NCBI GenBank assembly: GCA_004322045.1
Contig: SCRN01000014.1
Span: forward strand, 62,001-126,000
DNA length: 64,000 nt
Direction: 5' to 3'
Source: Paraburkholderia sp.
GTDB taxonomy: Bacteria > Pseudomonadota > Gammaproteobacteria > Burkholderiales > Burkholderiaceae
Shown one piece after another: positions 17,383 through 26,397 of the stretch. Each line of letters begins with the position of its first letter. Positions within the stretch are counted from its first letter, which is position 1. A model generated the notes under the pieces. It worked only from the letters and a program-made list of their open reading frames with translations, searched no databases and was not told the origin of the DNA. The position numbers and the translations under genes are program-made.

Positions 17383-18138
17383 ATGAAATGCCGGTGGGAA
17401 GTCGATCCAAATACCGCGCAAGCGCCGCGCCGTCTGTTTCGCCTCTGGCTTTCGCGCTCGCTCACGTTCGCCGCTGCCGCTGCCGCTGCGGCCGGCACGG
17501 CACAGGCGGCAGCACCACTGAGCGAAACCATCGTTTTCGTCCGTCACGGCGAAAAGCCGGCTCATGGATATGGGCAATTGGACTGCGAAGGGCTTAATCG
17601 AGCATTGGCATTACCCGCCGTTATCGCAGCGAAGTTCGGCAAACCCGATGCCCTCTACGCGCCCAATCCGTCGATCCGAAAGAAGGACGAAGGCGTGCCA
17701 TACGACTATGTGCGTCCGCTCGCGACGATCGAACCCACCGCCATTCAATACGGCATGCCCGTCGATACCCGCTTCGGATATGCCCAAATCGATGCGCTCG
17801 AAAAGGCGCTCATCGCGTCAAAACGACGCGGCGAGCTCGTCGTCGTGGCGTGGGAGCACCATGAGATCGAAGCGCTCGTGCGCCGGATCATGCAGCAATA
17901 CGGCGCTTCACCGCAGGCCGTGCCGCATTGGCGAAGCGGCGACTTCGACGCGATATACGTAGTCAAGCTCGATTGGGCTGCGCAGAGCGCCGCACCGACC
18001 GCGACGTTCGCGCTCGATAGCGAAGGCCTCGATGGGCGCACCAAGGACTGTCCTTGCGCGGCGCTGCCCGATGCACCCGCTCCGTCGTCATCTATTGCCC
18101 CTTCTGCCCCGCGCGGGGCCGCTGCGAATGAGCCATGA
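17383..18138 (+). CDS. histidine phosphatase family protein, exported
   Basis: A 251-residue protein of the phosphoglycerate-mutase-like superfamily. The catalytic motif is FVRHGEKP (the His of RHG forms the phospho-enzyme). A second conserved histidine is in VVAWEHHEIEAL. The N-terminus has a basic region and an Ala-rich hydrophobic stretch ending near residue 48, so it is probably exported. The Pro/Ala/Ser-rich tail is variable. Substrate unknown. It converges with the HAD gene after a 28-base gap. Confidence 0.82.
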   Translation: MKCRWEVDPNTAQAPRRLFRLWLSRSLTFAAAAAAAAGTAQAAAPLSETIVFVRHGEKPAHGYGQLDCEGLNRALALPAVIAAKFGKPDALYAPNPSIRKKDEGVPYDYVRPLATIEPTAIQYGMPVDTRFGYAQIDALEKALIASKRRGELVVVAWEHHEIEALVRRIMQQYGASPQAVPHWRSGDFDAIYVVKLDWAAQSAAPTATFALDSEGLDGRTKDCPCAALPDAPAPSSSIAPSAPRGAAANEP

Positions 18139-18166
18139 TGGGAGCTCGGAACGAGCCCGCCGTGCA

Positions 18167-18991
18167 TTACGAGGCGGTTAGCTCATCCGTTATCGAAAAC
18201 AGCTTGCGCAGGTGATGAGCGACACCCGCCTCGAAGTTGTTGCCGATGCGCGGCACGAACGGTAGCCGCGCCATCAAATCGGGGTTGGCGTTGTTCATCA
18301 TGAACGGATGTCCCGCGGTTTCGAGCAAATCGATGTCGTTCATGTTGTCGCCGAACGCGACGCAGTGCGCGGGATGCAGCGCGAGGCGGCTCAACACGAA
18401 TTGCAGCGCACGTCCCTTCGAAACGCTCGACGTCATCACTTCCAAACAATCGGGAAGCGAGTAAGTGACATAGAGCGCATCGCCGAATGCGCGATCGAGG
18501 CGCGCGGCAATGAGCGCGAGATCCGCGGGTTCGCCGATATAAAGCACTTTCGCGATATCCGCGCCATCGTGCGCATGCATATCGACGACTTGATAGCGAA
18601 AGCCCGAATCCTGGTGGTAGGCGAGCAACTGAGGCACGTCACGATCGATGAGCCAGGCGTCGTCTGCGAAGAGATTGACGATCACGCGGCCATGCTCGCC
18701 GACGATGGCGGGCTGCACGAGCTGCTTCACGACTTCGGCGGAAAGGTTACGCGAATGGATCAACGTGTCGTCGGGCGCGTGAACGCGCGCGCCGTTGGAT
18801 GTCACGAGATATGGACGAATGCCGAGCACGTCGCGAATGCCCGCGACATCGCAGTAGTGCCGCCCCGTGGCGATCACGAATTGGATCCCCGATCGCTCGA
18901 GCCGGCGCACCGTCGCCACCGTGAACGGGTCCAATTGATGATCGCTGTTGAGCAGCGTTCCGTCGAGGTCAGTGGCAACGAGCTTGTACAT
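18167..18991 (-). CDS. Cof-type HAD-IIB family hydrolase
   Basis: A 274-residue sugar-phosphate phosphatase type protein. HAD motif I is DLDGTLL with Asp8 and Asp10; motif II is Thr42 in VIATGRH. Motif III is Lys192 (SKGRAL) and motif IV is GDNMND at 214-219. The large cap insert between motifs II and III is of the Cof type. Substrate cannot be told. It is probably co-transcribed with the sugar-kinase-like gene upstream (77 bases apart), suggesting sugar metabolism. Confidence 0.9.
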   Translation of the reverse strand: MYKLVATDLDGTLLNSDHQLDPFTVATVRRLERSGIQFVIATGRHYCDVAGIRDVLGIRPYLVTSNGARVHAPDDTLIHSRNLSAEVVKQLVQPAIVGEHGRVIVNLFADDAWLIDRDVPQLLAYHQDSGFRYQVVDMHAHDGADIAKVLYIGEPADLALIAARLDRAFGDALYVTYSLPDCLEVMTSSVSKGRALQFVLSRLALHPAHCVAFGDNMNDIDLLETAGHPFMMNNANPDLMARLPFVPRIGNNFEAGVAHHLRKLFSITDELTAS

Positions 18992-19068
18992 GGAAATGGC
19001 CGAACGATGTTTTTCAAGAAAGGCGGCGTGATGAATCGCGCGGTGACTGCACTATCATTTTATGCCGC

Positions 19069-19941
19069 TTAAGCAAGCGTCGCGCGCCGCGCGAGTTCGA
19101 GCGCGCCATGCGCCGAGTCGGCCAGCGGCGCACGCAAACGGGCCCGATGCGACGCCGGGACATACCCAGCAAGCGCTGTAGCGAGCCCGCCGCACAGCGC
19201 GACCGGCATCCGGCCGAGCGGATCCAACGCATCGACGAGCTTCGCAATGTCGGCCCCCGCCTGCGCCAGCAGCGCCGCCGCAAACGGATGGCCGCAGTGA
19301 GCGAGCACGACAGGCGCCAACCCGGCGTAGTCCGTCTGCTTCGCTTCGCAGAGCCAGAGCACGAGCGCCTCGCGATCGGCAGCGCCGATATGGGCGAGCA
19401 ACGCCCGCGAAAAAGCATCGGCGCTCGCACGCCCATCGAGCGCTTGCTGCGCATGGACGATCGCGCGCAGCCCGAGCCATGCGCCGCTCGCTTCGTCACC
19501 CGACGGAAATCCGTAACCGCCCGCGGTGCGGCACGCGCCGTCTTCACCGAGTGCGGCCGCGATGCTGCCCGTGCCGACAGCGACGATGACGCCCGCTTCG
19601 CCCCCATGCGCGCCGAGCACGGTGGTGTAGGCATCGCTTTGCACGTCGAGCGCGGCAAGATGGGGCGCGCACGCCAAGAACGCCTCGAGCCAATCACGGT
19701 TGTTCACGCCCGCGAGCCCGCAGCCGAGCGCGCAATGCCGCCATTGGAGCACGAGCCCCGCCGATGCGAACGCTTGCGCGCACGCCGCCTCGATGGCCTG
19801 CCAGGCGCGCTCGACGCCGAGCCCGAGGCCCGAGGGGCCGCCCGCGGCCTGTGCGAGTTCGACGCCGCGCGCATCGGCCAGCACGACACGCGTGCCGGTG
19901 CCGCCGCCGTCGACGCCGATCAGAAATTGCGTTGTTTCCAT
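19069..19941 (-). CDS. BadF/BadG/BcrA/BcrD-type ATPase, probable N-acetylglucosamine kinase
   Basis: A 290-residue actin-fold ATPase. The phosphate-1 loop is IGVDGGGTGTR at residues 8-18. GTGSIAAAL is the phosphate-2 motif and LCGGLATAL the adenosine motif. Length and SGDEASGAWLGLRAI match the GlcNAc-kinase-like branch rather than the benzoyl-CoA reductase activators, so sugar phosphorylation is favoured. The start METTQ at 19941 is preferred over one three codons upstream. Confidence 0.85.
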   Translation of the reverse strand: METTQFLIGVDGGGTGTRVVLADARGVELAQAAGGPSGLGLGVERAWQAIEAACAQAFASAGLVLQWRHCALGCGLAGVNNRDWLEAFLACAPHLAALDVQSDAYTTVLGAHGGEAGVIVAVGTGSIAAALGEDGACRTAGGYGFPSGDEASGAWLGLRAIVHAQQALDGRASADAFSRALLAHIGAADREALVLWLCEAKQTDYAGLAPVVLAHCGHPFAAALLAQAGADIAKLVDALDPLGRMPVALCGGLATALAGYVPASHRARLRAPLADSAHGALELARRATLA

Positions 19942-20181
19942 GCTTACCACCCGCGGCGCCGAGCCGCATCGTCGATATTCGGTTGATTTACGCCGACCGA
20001 GAGATTATCGGCTTCGCGCGTCCCCGCCAATTCTCCGATCGGCCTAGTGTCGCTCGGTGGGCGATCCGCTATCCTTGCGAGCAATTCGGCCCCGCGAGCC
20101 ATCCTCCCGGGCCATCGATCCAGACTCAGACCACCCGGCAAGCGAAGACGCTTGCGCGAGCACCAGCGAACAGAGGCATCC

Positions 20182-20781
20182 ATGACCGAACGTTGCAACT
20201 GGGTAAGAACGCCGGCAGACGAGCACTACCACGACACCGAATGGGGCGTGCCTTCGCACGACGATCGCCATCTGTTCGAGATGCTCGTCCTCGAAGGCGC
20301 ACAAGCCGGCCTGTCATGGTCCACCATCCTCAACAAGCGCGAGAACTACCGCCGTGCGTTCGATCACTTCGACGTCGAAGCGGTCGCGCGCTTCACGCCG
20401 GCGAAAGTCGAGGCGTTGTTGCAAGACGCGGGCATCGTGCGCAATCGCGCCAAAATCGAAGCGGCCATCGTCAACGCGCGAGCCGTCTTGAACATTCGTG
20501 CCGAGCACGGCTCGCTCGCCGATTTCGTGTGGTCGTTCGTCGACGGCAAGCCCATCCAAAACGATTGGGCGCTTTACAAAGAGCACGCGCCCGCTTCTAC
20601 GCCGCAGTCCGACGCGCTGAGCAAAGCGCTCAAAGGCTATGGCTGCAAATTCGTGGGCTCGACGATCTGCTATGCCTTCATGCAGGCGATCGGGATGGTC
20701 AACGACCATCAAACCAATTGCGCTTCGCGAGCGCGGTGCGCCGCGCTCGCCTCGCGACGGAGCAAGCGCAAGAGCAGCTAG
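20182..20781 (+). CDS. tag: DNA-3-methyladenine glycosylase I
   Basis: A 199-residue base-excision repair enzyme that removes 3-methyladenine from DNA. The zinc ligands of Tag are all present: Cys5 (TERCNW), His17 (YHDTEWG), His176 and Cys180 (NDHQTNC). Helix-hairpin residues LSWSTILNKRENYRRAF and GIVRNRAKIEA follow the family. The start at 20182 gives the canonical N-terminus. The basic tail after Cys180 is longer than in E. coli Tag. It is a single gene, constitutive or damage-induced. Confidence 0.96.
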   Translation: MTERCNWVRTPADEHYHDTEWGVPSHDDRHLFEMLVLEGAQAGLSWSTILNKRENYRRAFDHFDVEAVARFTPAKVEALLQDAGIVRNRAKIEAAIVNARAVLNIRAEHGSLADFVWSFVDGKPIQNDWALYKEHAPASTPQSDALSKALKGYGCKFVGSTICYAFMQAIGMVNDHQTNCASRARCAALASRRSKRKSS

Positions 20782-20958
20782 TGATGTGCAGGGCCGGGTA
20801 TCCCCTCGTGTCGCGGGAGCAACATTCGGAAAAAAGTGCTTGATTGCGCATCTTGGTCTAGGGAATATCCCCGAAAAGCTGCAATTGCGCCCGCAACCGC
20901 CGTTATAAGCGTCACGAGCAACAACAACATCGCTGCCGATAGACAGCAGACCAAGATC

Positions 20959-21387
20959 ATGAAGACCCTGCACTTCCTGACGCACCAGGACCTATTCGAT
21001 CACGCCGTCGATCATCTTTTCGCGCAACAGCAGGCGGCCCTGCTGCCGCGCGGCGGCGGCGCTTACCACGGCGTCCGCGGGGGTTGCCCGATCGGCAGGC
21101 TGATCCATCCGCGCGATTACACGACTTCGATGGAAGGCGTGCCCGTTCGCTACATCGATAAACCCGCTACGGTGGTTCCCGCCTACATGGACGCCGGCGT
21201 GGCGGCGCTGAAGAAAGCGTTGCTCAAAGCGCGCGTGAACATCTACGATCCGACCACGGTCAACTTATTGAGCTGCCTGCAGAACGTACATGATGCGTTC
21301 GGCGTATGGGAATGGCGCGAACGGCTGTTGTCCATCGCGCGCCAATTCGGGCTCTCGACCACACGGCTCGAAAAGCACGCGGCCTAA
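20959..21387 (+). CDS. conserved hypothetical protein (142 aa)
   Basis: A soluble 142-residue protein without signal peptide or transmembrane helix. Visible blocks are HFLTHQDLFDHAVDHLFAQQ, a Gly/Arg-rich GGGAYHGVRGGCPIGRLI loop with one cysteine, and a C-terminal helical part VHDAFGVWEWRERLLSIARQFGL. I do not recognise the family. The ATG at 20959 is chosen over one 41 codons upstream because the extension looks non-coding. It ends at a shared terminator with rpsU. Confidence 0.75.
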   Translation: MKTLHFLTHQDLFDHAVDHLFAQQQAALLPRGGGAYHGVRGGCPIGRLIHPRDYTTSMEGVPVRYIDKPATVVPAYMDAGVAALKKALLKARVNIYDPTTVNLLSCLQNVHDAFGVWEWRERLLSIARQFGLSTTRLEKHAA

Positions 21388-21489
21388 GGGCTCTTCGCGC
21401 TGGCGCCAGGTTTGCGCCCGCCCGCTTGTAGGGCGCGGCGCAATCTGCCGCCGCGCGGGCCATATCCGTCGCAACCAACGCCACAAAAG

Positions 21490-21535
21490 CAAACGGCGGT
21501 GTCGCTTCTCTCGAAGCACACCGCCGTTTGTTTTC
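21490..21535. terminator. bidirectional terminator between unknown gene and rpsU
   Basis: Arms at 21491-21502 and 21518-21529 (AAACGGCGGTGT / ACACCGCCGTTT) continue inward through a 5-bp GCTTC/GAAGC stem to a 4-base loop. It is followed by GTTTT on the plus strand and GCTTTT on the minus strand, so it can end both the gene ending at 21387 and rpsU. Confidence 0.85.
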
Positions 21536-21572
21536 ACAGCCGCGCCACCGCCTCGGCAGCGCTGCGTAGCGT

Positions 21573-21785
21573 TTAGTGCAGCTTCTTCGGCAGCATTTGG
21601 CTGCGCAGACGCTTGTGCAGGCGCTTGACCGCAGCGGCCTTCTTGCGCTTACGAACAGCCGTGGGCTTTTCGTAAGACTGGCGTTCACGCAGTTCGGCGA
21701 TCAGGCCGTTCTTTTCGATGGCGCGACGAAAGCGGCGGATCGCCACTTCGAACGGCTCGTTTTCCTTCAGAAGAATGGTCGTCAT
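21573..21785 (-). CDS. rpsU: 30S ribosomal protein S21
   Basis: A 70-residue, strongly basic protein of the small ribosomal subunit: [20 protein letters not shown] at the start, then [19 protein letters not shown]. Length and sequence fit beta-proteobacterial S21. The start at 21785 is clear. It is monocistronic here, away from the rpsU-dnaG-rpoD arrangement of enterics, and ends at the hairpin at 21490-21535. Confidence 0.97.
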   Translation of the reverse strand: MTTILLKENEPFEVAIRRFRRAIEKNGLIAELRERQSYEKPTAVRKRKKAAAVKRLHKRLRSQMLPKKLH

Positions 21786-22413
21786 GAATTTCCCAAAGTT
21801 ACGTTCAAATGCGTAGCGCGCTTTCGCCCACGCGCCGGTCCAGAGGCCACCACCCAACCGTACGATAGACGGCGCGGACACTGCCCCGTTCGGACTGGCC
21901 TAGAAAAGAGAGAGCGGAGAATTCACCGCGCACGCCGGCCGGCTAACTTACCGACGCCGCGTTTGGCTGCCGGAGCTGAACCTGCCCATGCCGCTCGCGA
22001 AGTGACCGCGAGCCCGCCGCAGGACGACCGATGGTGCGTGGCCGGTGCAACGAAAGGGCAGCAGATCTCAAATGAAAACGGCAACGATCTCAATTCGACC
22101 CGAGATAATAGCAGGTAAACCACGGTCGGGCCACTTTTCGCGTCGATCGCGCGGCCGAGTCACGCCGAAACAACAGCCGAACGCCACCTTAAGCACGGCT
22201 TTTCGCAAACGTTTTGTTTTCCTGTGAGCCTTACCCTACAAGGCTTGGCAGCCCATTTTTCGCTCTAAGCACACGAATTCCTCGTTCGGTCCCTAAAGTT
22301 TTTTCTCGGCCTCGCCGACAACCAGGACAGGCGGGCAGCGCCATTCGCGAAAGCGCGACGCCGAACCCCGAACCAGCCTAGTCCCTGGACCGTTTTCCAA
22401 ACGAGGAAGCAAA
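21786..22413. other. rpsU / fliC divergent intergenic region
   Basis: A 628-base region with no convincing gene. It must hold the rpsU promoter on the minus strand. The fliC sigma-28 promoter lies at 22294-22321, followed by a 90-base leader and a GAGGAAG ribosome site at 22403-22409. Confidence 0.6.
22294..22321 (+). promoter_or_regulatory. sigma-28 (FliA) promoter of fliC
   Basis: TAAAGTTT at 22294-22301, 12 bases, GCCGACAA at 22314-22321. The -35 box is identical to the FliA consensus and the -10 differs at one base (GCCGATAA). It lies about 93 bases before the fliC ATG, as expected for a class 3 flagellar promoter. Confidence 0.88.
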
Positions 22414-23232
22414 ATGCTGAACATCAACACCAACATCCTGTCGCTGACGACGCAGACGAACCTGTCGGGTTCGCAAAGCGCCCTGGCGCAAGCCATCAAC
22501 CGCCTCTCGTCGGGCAAGCGCATCAACACGGCTGCGGACGACGCTGCCGGCCTCGCGATCGCCACGACGCAAACGGCGTCCATCAACGCGTTGAACCAAG
22601 GCGTGATGAACGCCAACAACGGCATCTCGATGGTGCAAACGGCTTCGGGCGCGATCTCCGCTACCGTCGCCAACTTGCAACGTATCCGCCAGCTCGCCGT
22701 TGAATCGGGCGACGGCTCGCTCGGCACCGCCGCTCAAGCGAACCTGCAAACGGAAGTTTCGACCCGTCTGACGGAAATCAACCGCGTCGAATCGCAAACG
22801 TCGTTCAACGGCCAAAACGTGCTGAGCGGCCTGGGCAGCGTGAACTTCCAGATCGGCGCGAGCGCCAACCAAACGATCACGGCCAGCTTCGGCACGACGG
22901 CGTGGACGACGACGGGCCTGGGCGTGTCGGGAGTCGACATCGGTTCGACCTCGGGCGCGCAAAACGCGATCACGGCGATCGACGCAGCGCTTGCTCAAGT
23001 GAACAACTTCCAAGCAACGCTCGGCGCAACGCAGAACACGTTCCAAGCGGCTATCACGAACACGCAAACGCAATCGACGAACCTGTCGGCCGCCAAGTCG
23101 CAGATCGAAGACGCGAACTTCGCGGAAGAAACGGCAAACCTCTCGAAGGCGCAAGTGCTGCAACAAGCCGGTATCTCCGTGCTCGCACAAGCGAACTCGC
23201 TGCCGCAGCAAGTGCTCAAGCTCCTCCAGTAA
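22414..23232 (+). CDS. fliC: flagellin FliC (short form)
   Basis: A 272-residue flagellin, the filament subunit. The conserved D0/D1 N-terminus (INTNILSLTTQTNL, LSSGKRINTAADDAAGLAIA) and the C-terminus (DANFAEETANLSKAQVLQQAG, PQQVLKLLQ) are intact. The variable middle is almost absent: only about residues 145-185 separate the two halves, and this stretch is Ser/Thr-rich (154-180), so it is the likely target for the pseudaminic acid/GT41 island downstream. A GAGGAAG ribosome site precedes the ATG, and the gene is driven by the sigma-28 promoter at 22294. Confidence 0.97.
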   Translation: MLNINTNILSLTTQTNLSGSQSALAQAINRLSSGKRINTAADDAAGLAIATTQTASINALNQGVMNANNGISMVQTASGAISATVANLQRIRQLAVESGDGSLGTAAQANLQTEVSTRLTEINRVESQTSFNGQNVLSGLGSVNFQIGASANQTITASFGTTAWTTTGLGVSGVDIGSTSGAQNAITAIDAALAQVNNFQATLGATQNTFQAAITNTQTQSTNLSAAKSQIEDANFAEETANLSKAQVLQQAGISVLAQANSLPQQVLKLLQ

Positions 23233-23352
23233 TATGGTTGGGGGCCGCATGGCGAGCCGCCGTTCGGCCCGCCATGCAAACGGAGCCGGCGCGTGCGGTG
23301 CCCCTGCGCACACCGGCCTCCCAGTAACACGGCACCAGTAGTAAAAGTAGGA

Positions 23353-23390
23353 AATGCGTGAGCGGGAGGCATGCCTCCCGCTCACGCATT
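23353..23390. repeat. 38-bp perfect palindrome between fliC and fliD
   Basis: A fully self-complementary 38-base palindrome with 19-base half-sites and no unpaired loop, 120 bases past the fliC stop. On the plus strand it is followed by AAAAAAG rather than a T-run. It can form a long RNA hairpin, so it may terminate fliC or protect its 3' end. A protein-binding site is the alternative. Confidence 0.8.
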
Positions 23391-23467
23391 AAAAAAGAAG
23401 CCGCGCGTTTCACTGACGGCATCACATGAAACTGCACTGAATTTCGCGGGAACGCACGGAGCCTGGC

Positions 23468-24880
23468 ATGAGCACGACATCGACGAGCACCACCTCGCTG
23501 CTGCAACAAGCGGCGCAATCGATCTTGAGTGGCGCGACCAAGTCGACGCTCGACGTGAACTCGCTCGTCTCCGCACTCGTTACCGCCAAAACCGCGGCGC
23601 AAGCCACGACGCTCGCCAATCAGCAATCGAGCGACAACACGACGCTCTCGGCGATCGGCCAAATGAAATCGGCGCTCACGGCGCTGCAAAATTCGCTGAC
23701 ATCCACCGGGCTTTCCGACGGCAGCATCTTCACCCAGCTCGGCGCGACGATGAGCGGCACGGGCATCACGGCGACGACTTCGACAGGCGCCGCGGCCGGC
23801 TCGTACTCGGTCAGCGTCCAGAATATCGCCACCGCCAACCAGATTTCCTCGGGCGCCTATGCAAGCGGCGCCACGCTCGGCACGGGCACCGTGACGATTG
23901 GCGTCGGCTCGGGCTCGATGACGGTCAACCTCGATTCGACCAACAACACGCTGGCCGGTCTAGCCTCCGCGATCAACGCATCGACGAGCAACCCGGGCGT
24001 GACCGCTTCGGTGGTGACGGCCGCAAACGGTCAGCACCTCGTGCTCACCTCGACGCAAACGGGCGCCGCGAACAAGGTGACGATCGCCGCGGGCGCCGGC
24101 GTGGATGCGGGCCTGAACACGGCCAGCTTCGCGCAAGTGACGGCCGGCCAAGATGCACAGCTCACGATCAGCGGCAACGCGGTCACGAGCGCGAGCAACA
24201 ATGTGACCGGTGCGTTGACCGGCGTCACGCTGAGTCTGACGTCGGCTTCGGTCGGCACCACGCAAACGCTGACCGTCGCGACGAACACATCGGCCATCAC
24301 CTCGGCCGTGCAAGGCTTTGCCAATGCCTACAACAGCTGGATTTCTACGCAGAAATCGCTGTCCTCGTATGATCCGTCGTCCTCGACCGCGGGGCCGCTG
24401 CTCGGCGACGCGATGTTGAACTCGGCCGTCAACGGCATTGCCTCGATCATGGCAAGCGGCGTGACGGTGGGCAGCACGAGCTACAGCATGGCCCAGATCG
24501 GCTTGAACCTGAACAACGACGGCACGATCACGTTCAGCTCTTCGACGCTGCAATCGACGCTCACCTCGTCGCCGACGATGGTGCAAAACGTGTTCAACGG
24601 CACGAACGGTATCGGCGAACAGCTCAACGCGTTCATCAACTCGTACACCGAGTCGTCGGTTGGCCAGATCGATCAGCGCTCCGCGTCGATCAACTCCGAT
24701 TTGACGAGTCTCACGCAGCAGCAATCGTCGTTGACGGCTTATCAGCAAACGCTGACCGACCAATACAACGCCCAATTCACAGCATTGAACACGTTGATGA
24801 CGCAGATGCAGAGCAATACGACGTATCTGAACCAATTGTTCGGCGGCAACGGGTCCGCGGGTACGCTGAACAAAGCGTAA
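23468..24880 (+). CDS. fliD: flagellar filament cap protein FliD (HAP2)
   Basis: A 470-residue cap protein that sits at the filament tip and helps flagellin polymerise. The N-terminal helical region contains LDVNSLVSALVTAKTAA. The central part has the FliD fold with GTGTVTIGVGSGSMTVNLD and an N4/N5-type core. The C-terminal helices (SSLTAYQQTLTDQYNAQFTALNTL) end in the coiled coil that inserts into the filament. It is exported by the flagellar type III system, so it lacks a Sec signal. fliT follows after 29 bases. Confidence 0.95.
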   Translation: MSTTSTSTTSLLQQAAQSILSGATKSTLDVNSLVSALVTAKTAAQATTLANQQSSDNTTLSAIGQMKSALTALQNSLTSTGLSDGSIFTQLGATMSGTGITATTSTGAAAGSYSVSVQNIATANQISSGAYASGATLGTGTVTIGVGSGSMTVNLDSTNNTLAGLASAINASTSNPGVTASVVTAANGQHLVLTSTQTGAANKVTIAAGAGVDAGLNTASFAQVTAGQDAQLTISGNAVTSASNNVTGALTGVTLSLTSASVGTTQTLTVATNTSAITSAVQGFANAYNSWISTQKSLSSYDPSSSTAGPLLGDAMLNSAVNGIASIMASGVTVGSTSYSMAQIGLNLNNDGTITFSSSTLQSTLTSSPTMVQNVFNGTNGIGEQLNAFINSYTESSVGQIDQRSASINSDLTSLTQQQSSLTAYQQTLTDQYNAQFTALNTLMTQMQSNTTYLNQLFGGNGSAGTLNKA

Positions 24881-24909
24881 TCGCTCGGCTCCACGAGGAA
24901 AGGCAAGAC

Positions 24910-25209
24910 ATGGTTTCCGAATCGCTCACGCGCGCTTACGAATTGACGCGCACCCTCGCCGTCGCCGTGGAATCGGGCGACTGGCAGTTGGCGGCGGATC
25001 TCGTCGAAGCGCGCTCGCCGTTGATCATGGCGCTCGGGCGCGATCAAGACGAAGCATCGCTCGCGACGATCCGAGCCATTCAAGAATTGGACGCGACCAT
25101 CATGGGCCGCGCCCACACCGCGCATGCCGCGATCTCGAATGAATTCTCCGACGCCAAGCAAAGAATCGCCGCGGCCGGCTTTTATCAATCCACGGGGCAG
25201 TTGCGTTGA
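24910..25209 (+). CDS. fliT: flagellar export chaperone FliT
   Basis: A 99-residue all-helical protein directly downstream of fliD. In the family FliT is the chaperone of FliD and, in enterics, also binds FlhC. Length, helical pattern (YELTRTLAVAVESGDWQLAADLVEARSPL) and position support the assignment; sequence identity in this family is low, so position carries much of the weight. A strong terminator follows. Confidence 0.85.
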   Translation: MVSESLTRAYELTRTLAVAVESGDWQLAADLVEARSPLIMALGRDQDEASLATIRAIQELDATIMGRAHTAHAAISNEFSDAKQRIAAAGFYQSTGQLR

Positions 25210-25298
25210 GACCAGACGGCGCGCGCGTTGAGCGCCAACGCCGTTGTTTCGAATAACGAAAAACAATCCGCATGTGTCAGATGCGGCGCTGTACCCTG

Positions 25299-25322
25299 AA
25301 GCCGCGGCAACGCGGCTTTTTT
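25299..25322 (+). terminator. rho-independent terminator of fliD-fliT
   Basis: Stem AGCCGCG / CGCGGCT (25300-25306 and 25311-25317) with a GCAA tetraloop, followed by a T-run through 25322. It lies 90 bases past the fliT stop and marks the end of the fliC-fliD-fliT block. Confidence 0.92.
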
Positions 25323-25491
25323 ATTGATTTATTGACCAGTGGTTAGCGCAAATTGCGCCCGAATCGGCGCGCTATTCGGACAATACCGAGCGCGCGGGGC
25401 CTGGCACACTTGCCTCTGGCCGCCATTTTTCCTAGCGAACACGAACACGCGCACTGTCGACGACGCTTCATTCCAACGATCGAGACTCCCC

Positions 25492-26361
25492 ATGCATCCA
25501 CCGTCGAGCATTCCTACCGGCCAGCGTCGCGTCGAGATTCGGCAGATTTTCTATTCCGAGGCGACGCGGCAGCAGCTCGATCCCGGCTTCATCCCGCTCG
25601 ACAACTGCAACCAGCGGCCCGATTGGCGCGAATATTGGCCGATTCGCAGTTTCCTGCAGCAGCACACGCTCGACGAGAACACACTCTATGGGTTCTTCTC
25701 GCCGAAATTCGGGCAGAAGACGACGCTCACCTCCACCGCCGTGCTCGAGTTCCTGGCTACCGTGCCGCGCGAGGTCGACGTCGTCGGCTTTTCACCGTTT
25801 TTCGATCAGGGCGCCGTTCATCTGAATACGTTCGAGCAGGCGGCCAATAACCATGCGAACAGTTGGCCCGTGTTCGAGCAGGCCGTAGCGTTCGTCGCAC
25901 CCGGCCTCGATCCGCACAACGTCGTGATGGATTCGCGCCATAGCATCTTCTGCAATTATTTCGTGGCGACCGCCGCGTTTTGGCGGCGCTGGCTCGCCGT
26001 CAACGAGGTGTTGTTCTCCGTCGCCGAAGCCGGCACGAGCGCACTTGCGCAACTGCTCAACGCGCCGCTTCCCTATGCGAACGGCTTCGTGCCGGCCAAG
26101 GTGTTCGTCCAGGAGCGCATCGTGTCGCTCCTATTGCTCGGCGAGCGGCACTGGCGCGCGAGACACTTCGACCCGCTGCGCCTGCCGATGTCGGGATCGA
26201 TCGCCAGCGCTTATCCCGCCGATCTGCTCGTGCTCGATGCGTTGAAGACGGCCGCGATCGAAACCGGCCACCACAATTACCTGCAGCTGTTCCAGCAAGT
26301 GCGAAACACAATGCTCGATACGGCGCGCCGGGCGAACGGGATGCAAGCGGGCGCCGTATAG
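25492..26361 (+). CDS. conserved hypothetical protein next to flagellin glycosylation island
   Basis: A 289-residue soluble protein of unrecognised family. Visible blocks: VEIRQIFYSEATRQQLDPGFIPLDN, EYWPIRSFLQQHTLDENTLYGFFSPKF, VDVVGFSPFFDQGA and FCNYFVATAAFWRRWLAVNE. The alternation of short strands and amphipathic helices and the position before a glycosyltransferase cluster suggest a carbohydrate-related enzyme, but no catalytic motif is certain. The start at 25492 is the first ATG giving a well-behaved N-terminus. It converges with hipA (36 bases apart). Confidence 0.75.
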   Translation: MHPPSSIPTGQRRVEIRQIFYSEATRQQLDPGFIPLDNCNQRPDWREYWPIRSFLQQHTLDENTLYGFFSPKFGQKTTLTSTAVLEFLATVPREVDVVGFSPFFDQGAVHLNTFEQAANNHANSWPVFEQAVAFVAPGLDPHNVVMDSRHSIFCNYFVATAAFWRRWLAVNEVLFSVAEAGTSALAQLLNAPLPYANGFVPAKVFVQERIVSLLLLGERHWRARHFDPLRLPMSGSIASAYPADLLVLDALKTAAIETGHHNYLQLFQQVRNTMLDTARRANGMQAGAV

Positions 26362-26397
26362 GTCTGTTCGCGTTCGCGCGACGCCAAGCTGCGGGAG

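Noticed and set aside
20905-20938. GCCGATAG before the gene at 20959 as a sigma-28 promoter
   Set aside because: The only TAAG-like -35 candidate is about 21 bases away instead of 11, so the spacing is wrong.
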